Below the pieces are notes generated by a model. That model saw only the letters and a program-made list of their open reading frames with translations. It had not been told where the DNA came from and did no database searches. The position numbers were made by a program, and so were the translations under genes. A stretch of DNA of 64,000 nt, taken from contig NC_133101.1 in the NCBI RefSeq assembly GCF_022965805.1, forward strand, positions 16,959,054 to 17,023,053, in the 5' to 3' direction. Within the stretch, counting starts at the first letter, position 1; each line of letters begins with the position of its first letter. This DNA is from Primulina eburnea. Lineage: Eukaryota > Streptophyta > Magnoliopsida > Lamiales > Gesneriaceae. Of this stretch, positions 24,241 through 36,125 are shown one piece after another.

Positions 24241-24988
24241 CAGGAACCACCGGAGCTGGAAGAACTACTGCCAGATTTCTTGAATTGCTTTCCTCTAGCT
24301 TTCAAAGATTCTTACTGCTGCTACCACCATCAAATCTGGGAGGTGGTTGATGTGGTCTCGGTGCTGGAGGCACAAATGAAGCCCATTTCTGTCTCATCAG
24401 ACCGGCTTCTGCTCCCTTAGCTCTGTTCAGGGCGTCAGTAAAATTATTCGGTCCCCCTGTGTTCACCAATGTGAAAATATCTGGGTTCAAGCCATTGATG
24501 AACTAGTCAGCAGTAGCTTCCTCGCTGTCGGCCACATGTGGAGCAAATTTCAACAAGGTGGAGAATTTGGACACTTATTCTTCTATGTTCATCTGTCCCT
24601 GCTTTAGATTGGCAAACTCCGCCCCCTTGTCCTTTCGATACGATACTGGAAAGAATCGTTGATAAAATTCAGTTCTAAATATATTCCAGGTAATAGTCGT
24701 ACCTCTATGCTCCATGGCTCTCTTTCTCGTAATCCACCAGTCCTTTGCAACATCGTGTAACTGGTGTCCAATCAATTTCACTCTCCTCTCATCTGTATAC
24801 TCCAAGGATCCGAACAACATCTCTATATCATCAAGCTAGCTCTCGCACTCCACAGTGTTCTCTGTTCTTTTCAAAGTCGGCGGATGAAATGACTGAAATC
24901 ATTTCAGTAACGTTTCCATTGGAGTCGGGGTGACATCCATTGGAGGATTTGATGTACTTCCCAGTTCTGGTACTCGTCTCGGAGGCAT
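24241..24988 (-). pseudogene. gypsy Gag capsid (G2)
   Basis: I place the start at the ATG complementary to 24986-24988, about 260 bases after the 5' LTR, because it opens with MPPRRVPELG and leads in frame into the Retrotrans_gag domain. That domain shows KLIGHQLHDVAKDWW and FRTEFYQRFFP (24820-24600). Nonsense codons follow residue 26 and lie near 24838, 24580, 24504 and 24240; the frame also slips near 24305. Gag would form the particle that packages element RNA. Several of the stops fit C-to-T change of CAG, CGA or TGG codons. No intact Gag can be made. Confidence 0.9.
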
Positions 24989-25231
24989 ATCTGATAATCA
25001 AATAGATTAGTAACAAATACCACAATTCTGTTTCAATCCTCCTCTGATCATCTTACTGCTGATTTAGAATCGGTGCTGATCTAGTCTCAATAAAACACAT
25101 TACTATATCACATCAGATAAAGAAATAACATGTATTTAAAGCAGTAAGACATGCTAGCATTCAAAGCAGGAAAGAAAACCTCAAACTACCCCGCTCACTA
25201 GCCTCTTCTATCTCAATCTAAAGGATCTATC

Positions 25232-25243
25232 GCTATGATACCA
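25232..25243 (-). promoter_or_regulatory. primer-binding site of G2
   Basis: Minus-strand TGGTATCATAGC lies five bases after the 5' LTR terminus CCCCACA. It is complementary, in its first eight bases at least, to the 3' end of plant initiator-methionine tRNA (PBS consensus TGGTATCAGAGC). Confidence 0.8.
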
Positions 25244-25248
25244 CATGT

Positions 25249-26597
25249 TGTGGGGACCCGGACGCAAATCATCTTATTAATCGTCATTGGGACTAATTTA
25301 ATCAATTATAATAAACAAGATCTAAATTTTTTTAAAAAAAATTCGGAAGGTAATGGAATCAAACTCCTATACATATCAGTATAAAAGTATAAATCTGATA
25401 CAATATACAATCATACACATCTCAGGTTCAACAACTAACTGTCAAGTGTTTAAACCCTATCTCTAGTCCAAGTCCGTAGTCTCCACTCTACTCGATCTTT
25501 CTTCACCTATGTGACCCTGAACCTGTCCCACCTATTGCCATGCACACATACAGACAAGACAACAGCCAGATAACTCCGGTGAGATATAAATATCCCAGTA
25601 TAAACAATGTATTAATGCAATCATATAAAACATATATAAAAGCATAAACAATCATAAAAACATGTATTCAATCTGATTACATGAACCAATACGAATCTGT
25701 ATTTAAGTCAATGACTTATTATCTTATCTCAACTTATTTCTAACCTAGGGATCCCAATCTAATTTAGAATTCGGCATGCTGTATCGAATGTCTACAATAG
25801 AAGTCGATCTACATCTAAGCTCATCGATACACCGTAAGTCTAGAGTCTTAGCGGTTCTGACAAAGACTCGGCGGTTCTGCCCTAGCTAGGCTGATCTGCC
25901 CTAGACTCGGACTCTTGCTCTGCTATAATTCAATAGACTAAACATATCAATCTGATAATCTGCAAATATCAATGCAATAAAATAAAGTATGTGATTTAGG
26001 GAAACTCAAGTCAAACCTAACTAGAGTTGTGCAATCCCAAATCAACATTTATTTATACATTTCTTGATGTCGTTCTGATACAATCGAAGTCTTGATTCAA
26101 AGTCTGTCACTGTTCAATCTGGCAATGACAATATCAATATATTGTATCAATATTCTAATCAAATCACGATATCTCTGTTTTATCGAATTCTGGCAGTACA
26201 ATAGTACAATCCTGCGATACCGGTGACACCAAACCAATATCTACTAATTCCAATAATTTAGAATCAACCACTGTACAAATCTGACATCAATTCTAGTCAA
26301 TTTCATTCTGAAATTTATAACAATTCCATAATCAGTCCGTTTCTTAATCTGACTTCGATTCTACGCTGTCTAAAATGTCAAGAACGCTATACATGAATCG
26401 TATATGATGCAGGACATAGCATAATTTCAAATCTTAACAAAACTTACGTCCTGTAGTAGCTGTCATTGATAGGAACACGGTGCCGTACTCGGATTCAAGT
26501 TTGAATGGACGGATTGATCGTAATTAAAATTCTGAAATCAAAAGCAATTTCGTTCCTCGGAGCTTCGTTTCTTTTCTTCTGAATTGTTAAAGAATTA

Positions 26598-26633
<36 letters not shown>

Positions 26634-27049
26634 CACGTAACATGCAATTGGACGAGTGGCTCAATCTTTGTAGCACATGTCTCGCGCAGATGCGCGACCT
26701 ATCTTTGCGCATAAGCGCGAGACCATATGTCTCGGCGCGTAGCTTCACGGAGACTCGCGCATATGCGCGCCCTTACTTGGCCCATATGCGCGAGGCCTTT
26801 GCTAAAAATTGGCAAATCTCGGGTTGTCTCGCGCATGTGCGCGAATCCAAGTCGCGCATGTGCGCCAACATTTCTGGACCTCTCGCGCAGGTGCGCGCAT
26901 ATAGTCGCGCATGTGCGCCGATGCTACTGTCTTCGCACATCAATTTTAACACGCGATCTCATTTCGTGTCTCGGTTAGCCCTTTCATAATCGTCTCGATT
27001 AAAAATCCATAATCGTAATTTAACACGATATAAAATCTTGGGTATTACA
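25249..27049 (-). repeat. 5' LTR of G2 (complete)
   Basis: 1801 bp. On the minus strand it runs from TGTAATACCC to GGTCCCCACA. It holds a (GT)n(AT)n run at 26599-26632, the palindrome cluster at 26685-26930 and the short repeated phrase GGCGGTTCTG/TAGCGGTTCTG at 25850-25880. The CDS-like frames inside it are not genes. Confidence 0.96.
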
Positions 27050-27367
27050 ATTATGCTGATCGACCGAACCACGCATACCAGCAGAGATTTTGGTCTTTAT
27101 GAACATTACACAGAGTCGATTAGATCGCTCCCATTTTTCATAAAGATCAACATCATCCGGAATGCTGGTTTCAGTAATAGCAGATGGTTCGTCTTTCCGT
27201 ATAGCATAATCAATATCCATCCACCCCAATTGAAGAAGAATTCTTTCTTTCCAAATTTTATAATTATCGCCCTTTAGATCGGGAATGTCACATTTCATAT
27301 CAGAAAAACTCGCAGGTTGCATAACTGCACAAAATATCATATGCTTAAAATTTTGAGACAATATCAT
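27050..27367 (-). pseudogene. copia Gag N-terminus (C2), cut by G2
   Basis: The minus-strand frame encodes the start of a copia Gag: DLKGDNYKIWKERILLQLG is the typical UBN2/DUF4219 opening, followed by LYEKWERSN and IKTKISAG. Only about 106 codons remain before the G2 LTR at 27049. The rest of Gag, the zinc knuckle and the protease are absent from the window. It belongs with the pol pseudogene at 15680-18664, which has the same strand and sits inside the same LTR pair. The start is uncertain; a Met near 27289 is equally plausible. Confidence 0.9.
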
Positions 27368-29000
27368 GTTTTACCAATGTAATTCATGTTTTAAAAATCT
27401 AGTGACATAAAATTTGTCTGTGAGCTAAAATTTTAATTCGATAAGATTTTTCTGTAACTTTATGATAAAACTATCAAAATGTATTTTCCTCAACTCCTGT
27501 GGGTAAATTAAGAAAATTATAATTTGATATTTTAACCTAATTTAGTTATATAAATATAATAAAAATCCATGTGAGGTAAATTTTATTATGTTTATATAAT
27601 TAATTACAATTGATGTTCATTATGTGATCCAAATCCACTTAATGCATAATTTTTCATAATTAAGGATGTTGTGGCTATTCCTCAATTATTTAAAATTATA
27701 CGCTTCACTGGACAAAATTTTGGCTTTACTTAATGCTTTATATAATAATTATTTCGCAATCAACACTTTCCAAGAGTGCTCCCAGGAAAGATAGGTAGTG
27801 CTAAGGCCCTTTAAATACCCAACTCCTAGACAGAGCAACGTTCCTCAGGGAGACCAATGGCTAGTCAATGCAGTTTAAACCGGTCTATGAAGAACTCCCT
27901 CAGATCATGTTTTCTTACGTCACCTTATAATTATTATTCAACTTAATTATTCACATTTATGTGAATCTTTATAAGAAAATTTTTTTTCATATTAAATAAC
28001 TTTATATTCACATTTTTACTTAATATGAACAATTACATTCCCCATCAGTTTTTCTCTTCAATCAGAGTAGTGATAAAGTGAGAATCACATTTACATAAAA
28101 ATGTGGGCTCCTCATCAATTTTTCTATTTTATCAAAGTAGTGATAAAGTGAGGATTATTTGTTCATTTGTGAATATCTGAAATATTTTATTATATTATAT
28201 TCACATCTTACTTGATATGTTCATCTCAATATAATTTAATATGCACATAATGTGAATATTGATTTTCAAAATATTTTTCGATAAATTTGCATTTAAATTT
28301 CAAGAATAAATACAAACACAATATTAAATTTGCATGTACAAATCAAACACTTATCTGTAATATTTGACATTATATAACATGCAAAAATAATTTCTAAACA
28401 TGTATTGAAAATTTCACTGAATTTGGAAATATTTTAATGCGTACAAATTATTTAACCAAATGCTATATGTGTATATAACTTAATAACACATTAATTATTT
28501 ATTTATTATTATTATTATTATTAAAAATAAGAAAATAAATAAATATACATATACACATATATCGACACATGCATAATCAATATATGTGGGTCCCTCATAT
28601 AATATTTATTTATTATTTATTATTTTAGTTTAAATAATAAATAAATAAAATAATAAATAAATTTAATACATATCAAATTTAATTGACGGTTCTTTCGAAT
28701 TTAATGTATTGCAGCATGATTGGTCAACATAATCATATCATTCATAAATTATCACAATCCTTCTTCCATCTTTCTTCACACATGCAACCGAGAAATTCAT
28801 TTCACAATTTTCAGAAACTTTTCCTTCCGAGAACTTTAAATTGCAACGTGAAGAAATTTTCCGAAGAAATTTCCAGGTCAAACTTTAAATTGCAATGTGA
28901 AGACATTTTCCGAAGAAATTTTCAGGTACGTAACCTTTCTTAAAATTCACACCCAAACTTCAAGCTTCTTAAAAAAAAAATTCAAGGCAGAGGTATCGTT
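27368..29000 (-). other. 1.6-kb noncoding leader of C2
   Basis: Unusually long AT-rich stretch between PBS and gag. It contains a 70-bp tandem pair around GTAGTGATAAAGTG (28067 and 28137) and a 49-bp tandem pair around ACTTTAAATTGCAA (28833 and 28882). ATT/TTA microsatellites lie at 28495-28660. No ORF is convincing. Packaging or translation signals would normally lie here, but none can be assigned. Confidence 0.7.
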
Positions 29001-29012
29001 ACTATGATACCA
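29001..29012 (-). promoter_or_regulatory. primer-binding site of C2
   Basis: Minus-strand TGGTATCATAGT lies two bases after the 5' LTR end. It resembles the initiator-Met tRNA complement, with mismatches after the eighth base. Confidence 0.75.
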
Positions 29013-29014
29013 AA

Positions 29015-29407
29015 TGTTAGAGATTTTCTCAAAAATCATGTTTTCACGTATATATAAACATGATATAATATGCGGAAGCTTAAATCGAGTGTTACCTCCG
29101 GCCATTGAAAATTTGTTGAAGCTTTCCGATTTCTTTTCGATTGAAGTCTTCTAAACACTTCAACACTCCTTTAGATAGTGTATTTTTTGTATGAGATTGT
29201 GTGTTTAGGGACCTCAATGCCTTCGGTATTTATAGGCACACTCATACCATCACCGAGTATTTTGGGAGCTCGAGATTCAAACCAAATTTGTATACGCATC
29301 TCAATGTTCAAAATTTGAGGCTGCCGTGTACAAATTTTTCAACAATTATTGGCAATGACCGTCGTCATTTTCAACACGTTTATTTTACGGGTCACAATTT
29401 TCTTACA
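29015..29407 (-). repeat. 5' LTR of C2
   Basis: 393 bp, same length and ends as 15025-15417, with about 14 substitutions by eye. The minus-strand TATAAATA box is at 29227-29234. It is followed by the target duplicate CCCTT. Confidence 0.96.
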
Positions 29408-30413
29408 CCCTTCCCATAGCCATACCATGGCAGCCCTTTTGTGCTTCATAACCGTAAGTTTTAATAAAAATCAAAGTTTTGGTATGCACAAGTCATAAAA
29501 ACGAAAATACATGGAGGGATTCATATTTTTCATGAACACATGATTAAACATACATAATATGGTGTGAAAGATGAGAAAAAGAAGAAGTATGGCATGCCTT
29601 TGCCTTTAAAACGCTCGAAATACGAATACCGTAGCGGTGAAAGTCGGTGACGAACGGATGACGATTTCTATTTTTTTTCTACCCTTTTCTCTTGTCAAAA
29701 CTCTACCAAAAACCCACCTTGAGATGCATGGGAGTCGGGTGATCGTTGTTGGAAGAAATAACGATGAAGAAAATCAAATAACAGATGAACAAAAAAATCG
29801 AAACTTCCCCCTTGCAAGTCCATGAAGGTTCGGCCGTTTCTCTTGTTTGAATTTGACGTGAAGTGTTTGTGTGTGTTTCGACGTGTACGTGTGTGTGTTT
29901 AGGTGTTTAGGTGTGTGTAGGACTCTTTTAAAAATAATTTAAAAATGATTCATAAATATTTAATTAATGGGCTTAATTAGGCCAAGCTTTTTAAATATTT
30001 AGTTAGGCTCATTAAGATTAGTAAAATCATTAGGCCTTAAATTAAGTGATTTAAAAATATCTATTTACAAAAAAATCACTTATGAAATATATAAAATCTC
30101 TTGCTCCCACTAATTAATTTAAACTTTACCTTAACAATTTTAAAATTATTAAAATATTTAAAATATATTTTTATAACTAAAAATAAAATTATAACTTTCA
30201 AATCTTCTTGATCGTCTCCGGTCCTCCGTTTTGGCCAACTACCAATATTCGTCTGAAAATTTTAAATTTTGAATTCAAGCAAAATTACACAATTATTCAT
30301 TTAGTCACTCAAAATATATCATTCATACATCTAAAATCATTTAATTAAAATATTTTAGTAATTTAATAATTTTCATACATGCGGCCTGCATGAACTGATT
30401 TTCGGGTGTTACA

Positions 30414-31617
30414 ATAATAGTTGTGCTATTATAGAATTTTTCGTTTTCTTTTGAAGTCCCAAACTTGTTTTGATGGTATTTTTCTAGAGGAACTGCAGTC
30501 TTGCCGGCCAATAAACTAGTTGGACTATCTTCTAGATGGTGTTGAATTACATAATTCGTATTCTTGTACAAATATATTGGTCATAGACTCGTATCAATGA
30601 ATGGCAGCGGTCCTCAGTCTTGCTTTGTTACGAGACTCTTTTGATTTGTGTTGTTTAAAATAAAACTATCTTAGTTGTTGACATGAAAATTTATTATATT
30701 TGAGTTAATTAAGATCATTTAGAAAAGTAATTATAAGAGTAATTTTATCTATAATAAATTAAATAAATAAAATGGATTATTATTAACATTTTTTGGAATA
30801 TAAATTAAATACCTTCTGCACCAAAAAACCATAAATTTCGGGGACATCTACAAATCCGTTGTTTTATTAAGAATATTGATGTTGACATTATGATTAATAT
30901 GATATGTACCATCACTAATAATATACGAAAGAAAAATCAATATTTTTTTTAATTAAAACTATTATTATTGTCATAGTTATCGTTGGGTTTAAACGTGCAT
31001 GAGTGAGAGTAACATTGCTGACGCTACGACGCTTGATCTGCTTGGCTATGTGTGCCATAAAAGGAAGTGGTAATATTTTCTCTGCTAGAGACATGACCGA
31101 CGATAAAGAAAGGATAAGAGTGATATCTAAATGATATAAAACAACACCAGCACTCCAGCAGATATACATGTGCATTCCCAAACTCAAGGGCCTAACAGTC
31201 CGACCCATCAACACTCAGATATGTGCACTTAGAGCTTCAAAAATATATGAAAATAAAGTTGTGTCTTGACGAACAGTTATAGCTTTTGATCAAGTGGTAA
31301 GTACTCGATCCTAATAATTAATTTTTATTTTATGAATTTTTATAATAATTTTGTACTGTTTTTAATATTTTAATTAATGTTTTTAATAAAAAAAGTATTA
31401 ATATTTTAATTAAAATAGTTACGATAAATATATTTTTTCTTATTGATTTTATTAATGTATTATTGTAGGTTATAATAATATTGAAATATGATTGATGATT
31501 ATGAGTTTTATTAATACTAATATTATCATTATTAACTATATTTATATTATTAATTATAATAATATAAATATTAATATTATCATTATTAACTATATAATTT
31601 AATTAGAAATATAATAT
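30414..31617. other. AT-rich intergenic DNA
   Basis: The minus frame 30571-30414 (about 50 codons, no domain recognised) runs into the L1 edge. Around 31275-31310 a short phrase resembles the tandem copies at 3840-4130. From 31310 to 31617 the sequence is almost pure A/T with ATTAAT-type repeats. No gene was identified. Confidence 0.5.
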
Positions 31618-33119
31618 CTGTAAGCCGGGTTTTTTTAAAAAATAATTTATATTTTAAAATTATTTTCAAAACTAATTTTAAAAAAGAAACTCTTTCAAAA
31701 CTAATGCAATCCGCGTATCAGGAACGCGGACGCTGCTCACGTGGAGCAGGGTCCGCGCTTCGTAAGCGCGGACGCTGCACAAGGTAAGAGGGACGGAAAT
31801 TTAGCGACGGAATATATCCCACAAACCGTCGCTAAAATCAACTCCGCGACGGTTTATACGGGCCATCGCCGATTTAAATCAGCGACGGTTTATATCCGTC
31901 GCTAAATGTAGCGACGGTGTATAAGTCGTCGCAATTTCAAATTTTGGAATTTTTTTAATGGTATTACATGGTTGTTTGTTTAACTAATTTAGACATTATA
32001 TTTAAATATTTCACTAAGAAAACATGTAAAAAGTTAACATATTATATTATTAATTTATGTGAAACAGTCTTATTAGCCTTATTTTCTGAGATATGACAAA
32101 AATTCATGTGAAACAGTTTCACGAGTCTTATTTTCTGAGACATCTATCTTATTTCGGTTATCCATTAAAAATAAAAAATATTATTTTTTATGCTAATAGT
32201 ATTATTTTTTATTATAAATATCGATAGGGTTGACGCGTCTCACAGATAAAGATTCGTGAGACTGTCTCAAAAGACCCTACTCTAGAGATATTATGCACGA
32301 ACTTTATTACATTTCTTATTATTATTACTTTAAAAAAATTTAAGTTTTAAAATATGAAATCTTTATAAGAATAAAGATAATAAATGTATCTTAAAATTAA
32401 ATTTTTTTTAGTAATAATAATAAGAAACATAATAAAGTTCGTGCATAATATCTCTAGAGTAGGGTCTTTTGAGACGTTCTCATGAATCTTTATCTATGAG
32501 ACGCGTCAACCCTATCGATATTTACAATAAAAAATAATACTATTAGTATAAAAAATAATATTTTTTTATTTTTAATGGATAACCAAAATAAGATAGATAT
32601 CTCAGAAAATAAGACTCGTGAGACTGTTTCACATGAATTTTTGTCATATCTCAGAAAATAAGACTCGTGAGACTGTTTCACATAAATTAATAATATAAAT
32701 ATATTGTAAAATATAGTATGTTAACTTTTTACGTGTTTTTTTAGTGAAATATTTAAATATAATGTTTAAATTAGTTAAACAAACTACAATGTACTACCAT
32801 TAAAAAAATTCCAAAAATTTCAAATTGGGACGACTTATAAACCGTCACTACGTTTAGCGACGGATATAAACTGTCGCAGATTTAAATCAGCGACAGTCTC
32901 TATAAACCGTCGCAGATTGATTTTAGCGACGGTTTGTGGGATATATTCCGTCGCTAATTCCGTCCCTCTTACGTGGCTCCACCTGTGCAGCGTCCGCGCT
33001 TACGACCGCGCTCCTGAAGCGCGGATTGCATTAGTTTTGAAAGTGTTTTTTTTTTTAAATTAGTTTTGAAATTAATTTTAAAATTTAAATTATTTTTAAA
33101 AAAAAACCCTGTAAGCCGG
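31618..33119. mobile_element. FB1: foldback (long-TIR) DNA transposon, MULE-like
   Basis: Arms of roughly 700 bp (31629-32343 and 32397-33108) are inverted copies around a 50-bp loop. The ends start GGGTTTTTTT. Both sides carry the direct repeat CTGTAAGCCGG (31618-31628 and 33109-33119), which contains a possible 9-bp target duplication; 9 bp is the usual size for Mutator-like elements. Each arm holds repeated GCGACGGTTTAT...ACCGTCGC motifs, a CCGCGCTT-rich block and a copy of a GTGAGACNGTCTCAC MITE. There is no transposase, so it is non-autonomous. Exact ends are ambiguous by one or two bases. Confidence 0.85.
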
Positions 33120-35338
33120 CCCAATTTGTAAATATAGGGTTAGCAGGGGCAATAAAGGTCGAGGAAAATGAATCGATGGGCATCATCGTCCAACTGTGTA
33201 GAGAGATGGCTTCGCTATTCTTTAGCTGGCCTTCTACCCCCGCTGACGTTCTTGGTCGGTAGTTGGTGTGACAGAGGGTACCGTTGTTCGGACTTTGATT
33301 GATTGGCCGTTGTTGGGTCTATCGTCAAGTTTGGATAGCTGGCTTGGCAGAGCAGTAGACGTTATCCGTAAAAATCTTACACGTGGTGTTCCACCTCATT
33401 CGACCACGACTTTTTTTGGTGATCGACGCTCTGTATATTGCTTGCAATCTGATTCTATGTGATCTTGATATTTTACACAAAATCTCGATTCTCATTGACC
33501 TCGAATCTTGATTGCGTGTGTTTTGAATTTGGGTCATTCTTTTTATATGTGGAGGAAAGAAAGTCAAATCCACGATGGGAGTGGATTAATCTTCTCAAAA
33601 TATTTGTTTTCCCTATATGCAAAGCCGAGGTTGGGTGCCTCTTACCCTTCCCGAGATGGAATATTTTATTCCGGGAACCAACACTACACAAGGCTCTCTC
33701 TTGGGTATGCCATCTTTTTCATTGATCAAGTTTGCAGAATATTAGAAGAACAAAGTAATTTCCATTGATGAACAAACAGAGCTTGAGGCTCTGAACTGAA
33801 GAACAAAAATGAATTGAATTAAAGAGATAACGAGAGTGTGCCAAGCTATTTATACAGAGGGGTAGGTGTTTGTGTGTGTGTGTGTGAATGCCTTATTAAT
33901 AACTCCTACTTCTAATACAGAAAACCACTATTTGTTTGGTATTGAAATTAGGCTCTTTGATTTATACGTATCGGTTCTTGTGACTAATGGTTTGCGAGAT
34001 TTATTTCAAATATGCATATGTTGTTGTCGTTATTGCTAGAATATATCAGAGTTAGTTATAGTGTTTGTGTATGAGAAATTAGATGTTTGGCAGGGAGATT
34101 GTTTTGAGACCGAATTTTTTAAATTCGATTTAGACCCTAAAATTCTAAAGTATACTAAATATGAGATACAATTTCTTTATTATTGCAACTTAGATCCAAA
34201 CCATGAAATCTCTAAAACAATGTTTTCATAACTAAGATCGTTGATCGAACCAATTTACTTTGAAAAACGGTTCAATCGGTCGGATCGGTTGAACCGACGG
34301 TCGTATCAAAAAAACGTTATATTATATAAAATAAAAATATAATATAATAAATACTATATTTGAAATTATAAAAATTTAAAATATATATACGAATAATAAA
34401 AAATATTTATTTATCCATATGTATATAATATGAGAAAAAATATGTTCACCAAAATTTAAAAATTAAATAAATATATACTTAAATTTAAAATACCAATTAT
34501 ATTTATATATTTTATAAAAATAAAAAACAAATTATATTATTACTAAAATAATATTTTTAAAAAATTTAAATTTCAAATAATCGAATATATATGAAAATAT
34601 TAAATTTAAGATTTAAAAATTTATTTTTTCATAAAAAAAATTCGGAAAATCGGTTCAACTGTTGCAACATGTTTTCTGTTTTATAGCCGGTTCAATCGGT
34701 TTTTACCGGTTTTGACTGATTTTGACCGATTTGACAGCTAAAATGGGTTTTAAGATGTTTCGGACCGAACCCATGACCAGTCCGATCCGATTATAAAAAT
34801 ACTTCTGTAAAATAATAAAATATCGTTCATGATAAATATTTTCTGCTATAGATGATTTTTTCCATCATGATAAATATTGGTGTAATTTTTCTTCAATTTT
34901 TGTGTTATTCTATTGTGCATAATAAATAGGGACAATATTATCAAAATAAATAACTATTTAATTCATTGATTGGATTTTCTTTTCTTCTGTAGTTACCACT
35001 AAATTTATCAAATCATTCTCTCAACCAATCAATAACTACCATATTCAATTCTATCGAAATCTATAATATATGTGCAAAAATATATATTTGGTAGAATATT
35101 ATGTTTTTTTTTTTCCTTCCAAAAATCACATTTCAATACTTCAACTTTAAATACATTTATATAAAAAAATGTGTAATACCTAAAATTGGTCTAATTTAAT
35201 TATAATTAGGATGCATAATGCATATAAAATCATATTCAACAAAAACAATATTGAAATTTAACGTAATTCAATTTCATTTACAAATTTAATGTGTAACTCT
35301 ATTTTAATTTTTTAAATAAATAATTGAGATACTAGTTT
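33120..35338. other. intergenic DNA with possible MITE remnant
   Basis: 33120-33780 is less AT-rich and has overlapping open frames of 60-90 codons with no recognised domain. A (GT)n run lies at 33868-33888. Between about 34250 and 34800 an AT-rich core is flanked by clustered GGTTCAATCGGT/ACCGGTTT motifs, which resembles a decayed hAT-type MITE. Nothing else was recognised up to L2. Confidence 0.45.
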
Positions 35339-35949
35339 TGTAGAACCCGCAAATCAGTCTACATATAAGCTATGAATAATTCTAGTATTTTAAATTAAAT
35401 TGACTTCATTGCATGAATATTTAAATGCTTTTCTTTGAAGTTAATTATTTTAGCCAACAGTTTGATTTTTATTCTTTCAGTTATTTCAGTGAGGCTGGAC
35501 TGTAGTTGGAGTTCTGATATATAATTAAAGATTCAGAAAATATTTTCAGAATTTAATTTATCTAGCAAATAAGTTAATTTAAGTGAAAATGAGGTTTGAG
35601 AATTTAATTTAATTACTTGAGGTGAATAGGAAATAAGTTCATTTAAGTTCCAATAATTAAGGGTTTAATTCACTAAATTAATTAAAGGATTAGTGAGGCT
35701 TTTAAGGGTTATTAATTTACTAGATAATCAACATTTCCCCTTTATTTATTTGTGAATTTTCGGCCACCCTTAGTTGCTAGAACAATCCTTGCCAACTCAT
35801 CACCCTTTTGACCCATTCTTTGTTGAGTTAGCATAATAATCTTTTTAATTATTGATCCACCTTAATTAATTAATTAATGAGCATTATCCTAGTCTAGATT
35901 AGCAAGGATAATTTCGGCCACCTCATTCCCCCAAAAGATTTAGGCAAAA

Positions 35950-36125
35950 ACTTGTGTGAGACGGTCTCACGGGTCGTATTCGTGAGACGAATCTCTTATT
36001 TGGGTTATCCATGAAAAAATATTATTTTTTATGCTAAGAGTATCACTTTTTATTGTGAATATGGGTAGGGTTGACCCGTCTCACAGATTAAAATCCGTGA
36101 GACGGTCTCACATGAGACCCACTCA
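35950..36125. repeat. MITE with GTGAGACGGTCTCAC ends, inside L2
   Basis: About 175 bp with near-palindromic ends (TGTGAGACGGTCTCAC at 35955 and GTGAGACGGTCTCACATG at 36097). Internal phrases TATTTGGGTTATCCATGAAA and GGTAGGGTTGACCCGTCTCA are shared with both arms of FB1 (about 32100-32282 and 32456-32640). Confidence 0.8.

Larger units (their letters stand above)
18679..27049 (-). mobile_element. G2: Ty3/gypsy chromovirus-like element nested in C2
   Basis: Minus-strand order: 5' LTR (25249-27049), PBS, gag, zinc knuckles, protease, RT, RNase H, integrase, chromodomain-like tail, polypurine tract, truncated 3' LTR (18679-20457). LTR ends are TGTAATACCC and GGTCCCCACA. It inserted into the gag of C2. 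The right flank is ATTAT; the left target copy was lost in the junction deletion. The long LTRs and the chromodomain-like C-terminus suggest the Tekay/Del branch (inference). Gag and pol carry many nonsense codons and frameshifts. Confidence 0.95.
15025..29407 (-). mobile_element. C2: Ty1/copia retrotransposon (TSD CCCTT) interrupted by G2
   Basis: Identical-length LTRs (393 bp) at 15025-15417 and 29015-29407 are bounded by the direct repeat CCCTT (15020-15024 and 29408-29412). On the minus strand the order is LTR, PBS, long leader, gag N-terminus, [G2 insertion], integrase, RT, RNase H, polypurine tract, LTR. By eye the LTRs differ at about 14 of 393 positions. Most of gag and all of protease are missing at the G2 junction. 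The pol part stays in a single frame and is broken only by nonsense codons. Confidence 0.96.
13020..30413 (-). mobile_element. L1: Ty3/gypsy-type LTR split by nested C2 and G2
   Basis: Read on the minus strand, the right end begins TGTAACACCCGAAAATCAG (30413), a common form of plant gypsy LTR start. After removing C2 (15025-29407) the halves join at the duplicated CCCTT and total about 3.0 kb, close to the 3178 bp of solo LTR L2. The distal part shares the phrase GTTGAGTCTTTAGA.TCACTAG with L2 (38190-38212). No pol was found beside it, so it may be a solo LTR. The left end and a target duplication for ATAAT (30414-30418) could not be found, and the stated start is approximate. Confidence 0.6.

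Noticed and set aside
33268..33768. Possible gene in 33268-33768
   Set aside because: Overlapping frames of 60-88 codons on both strands with no domain, splice pattern or codon signal.
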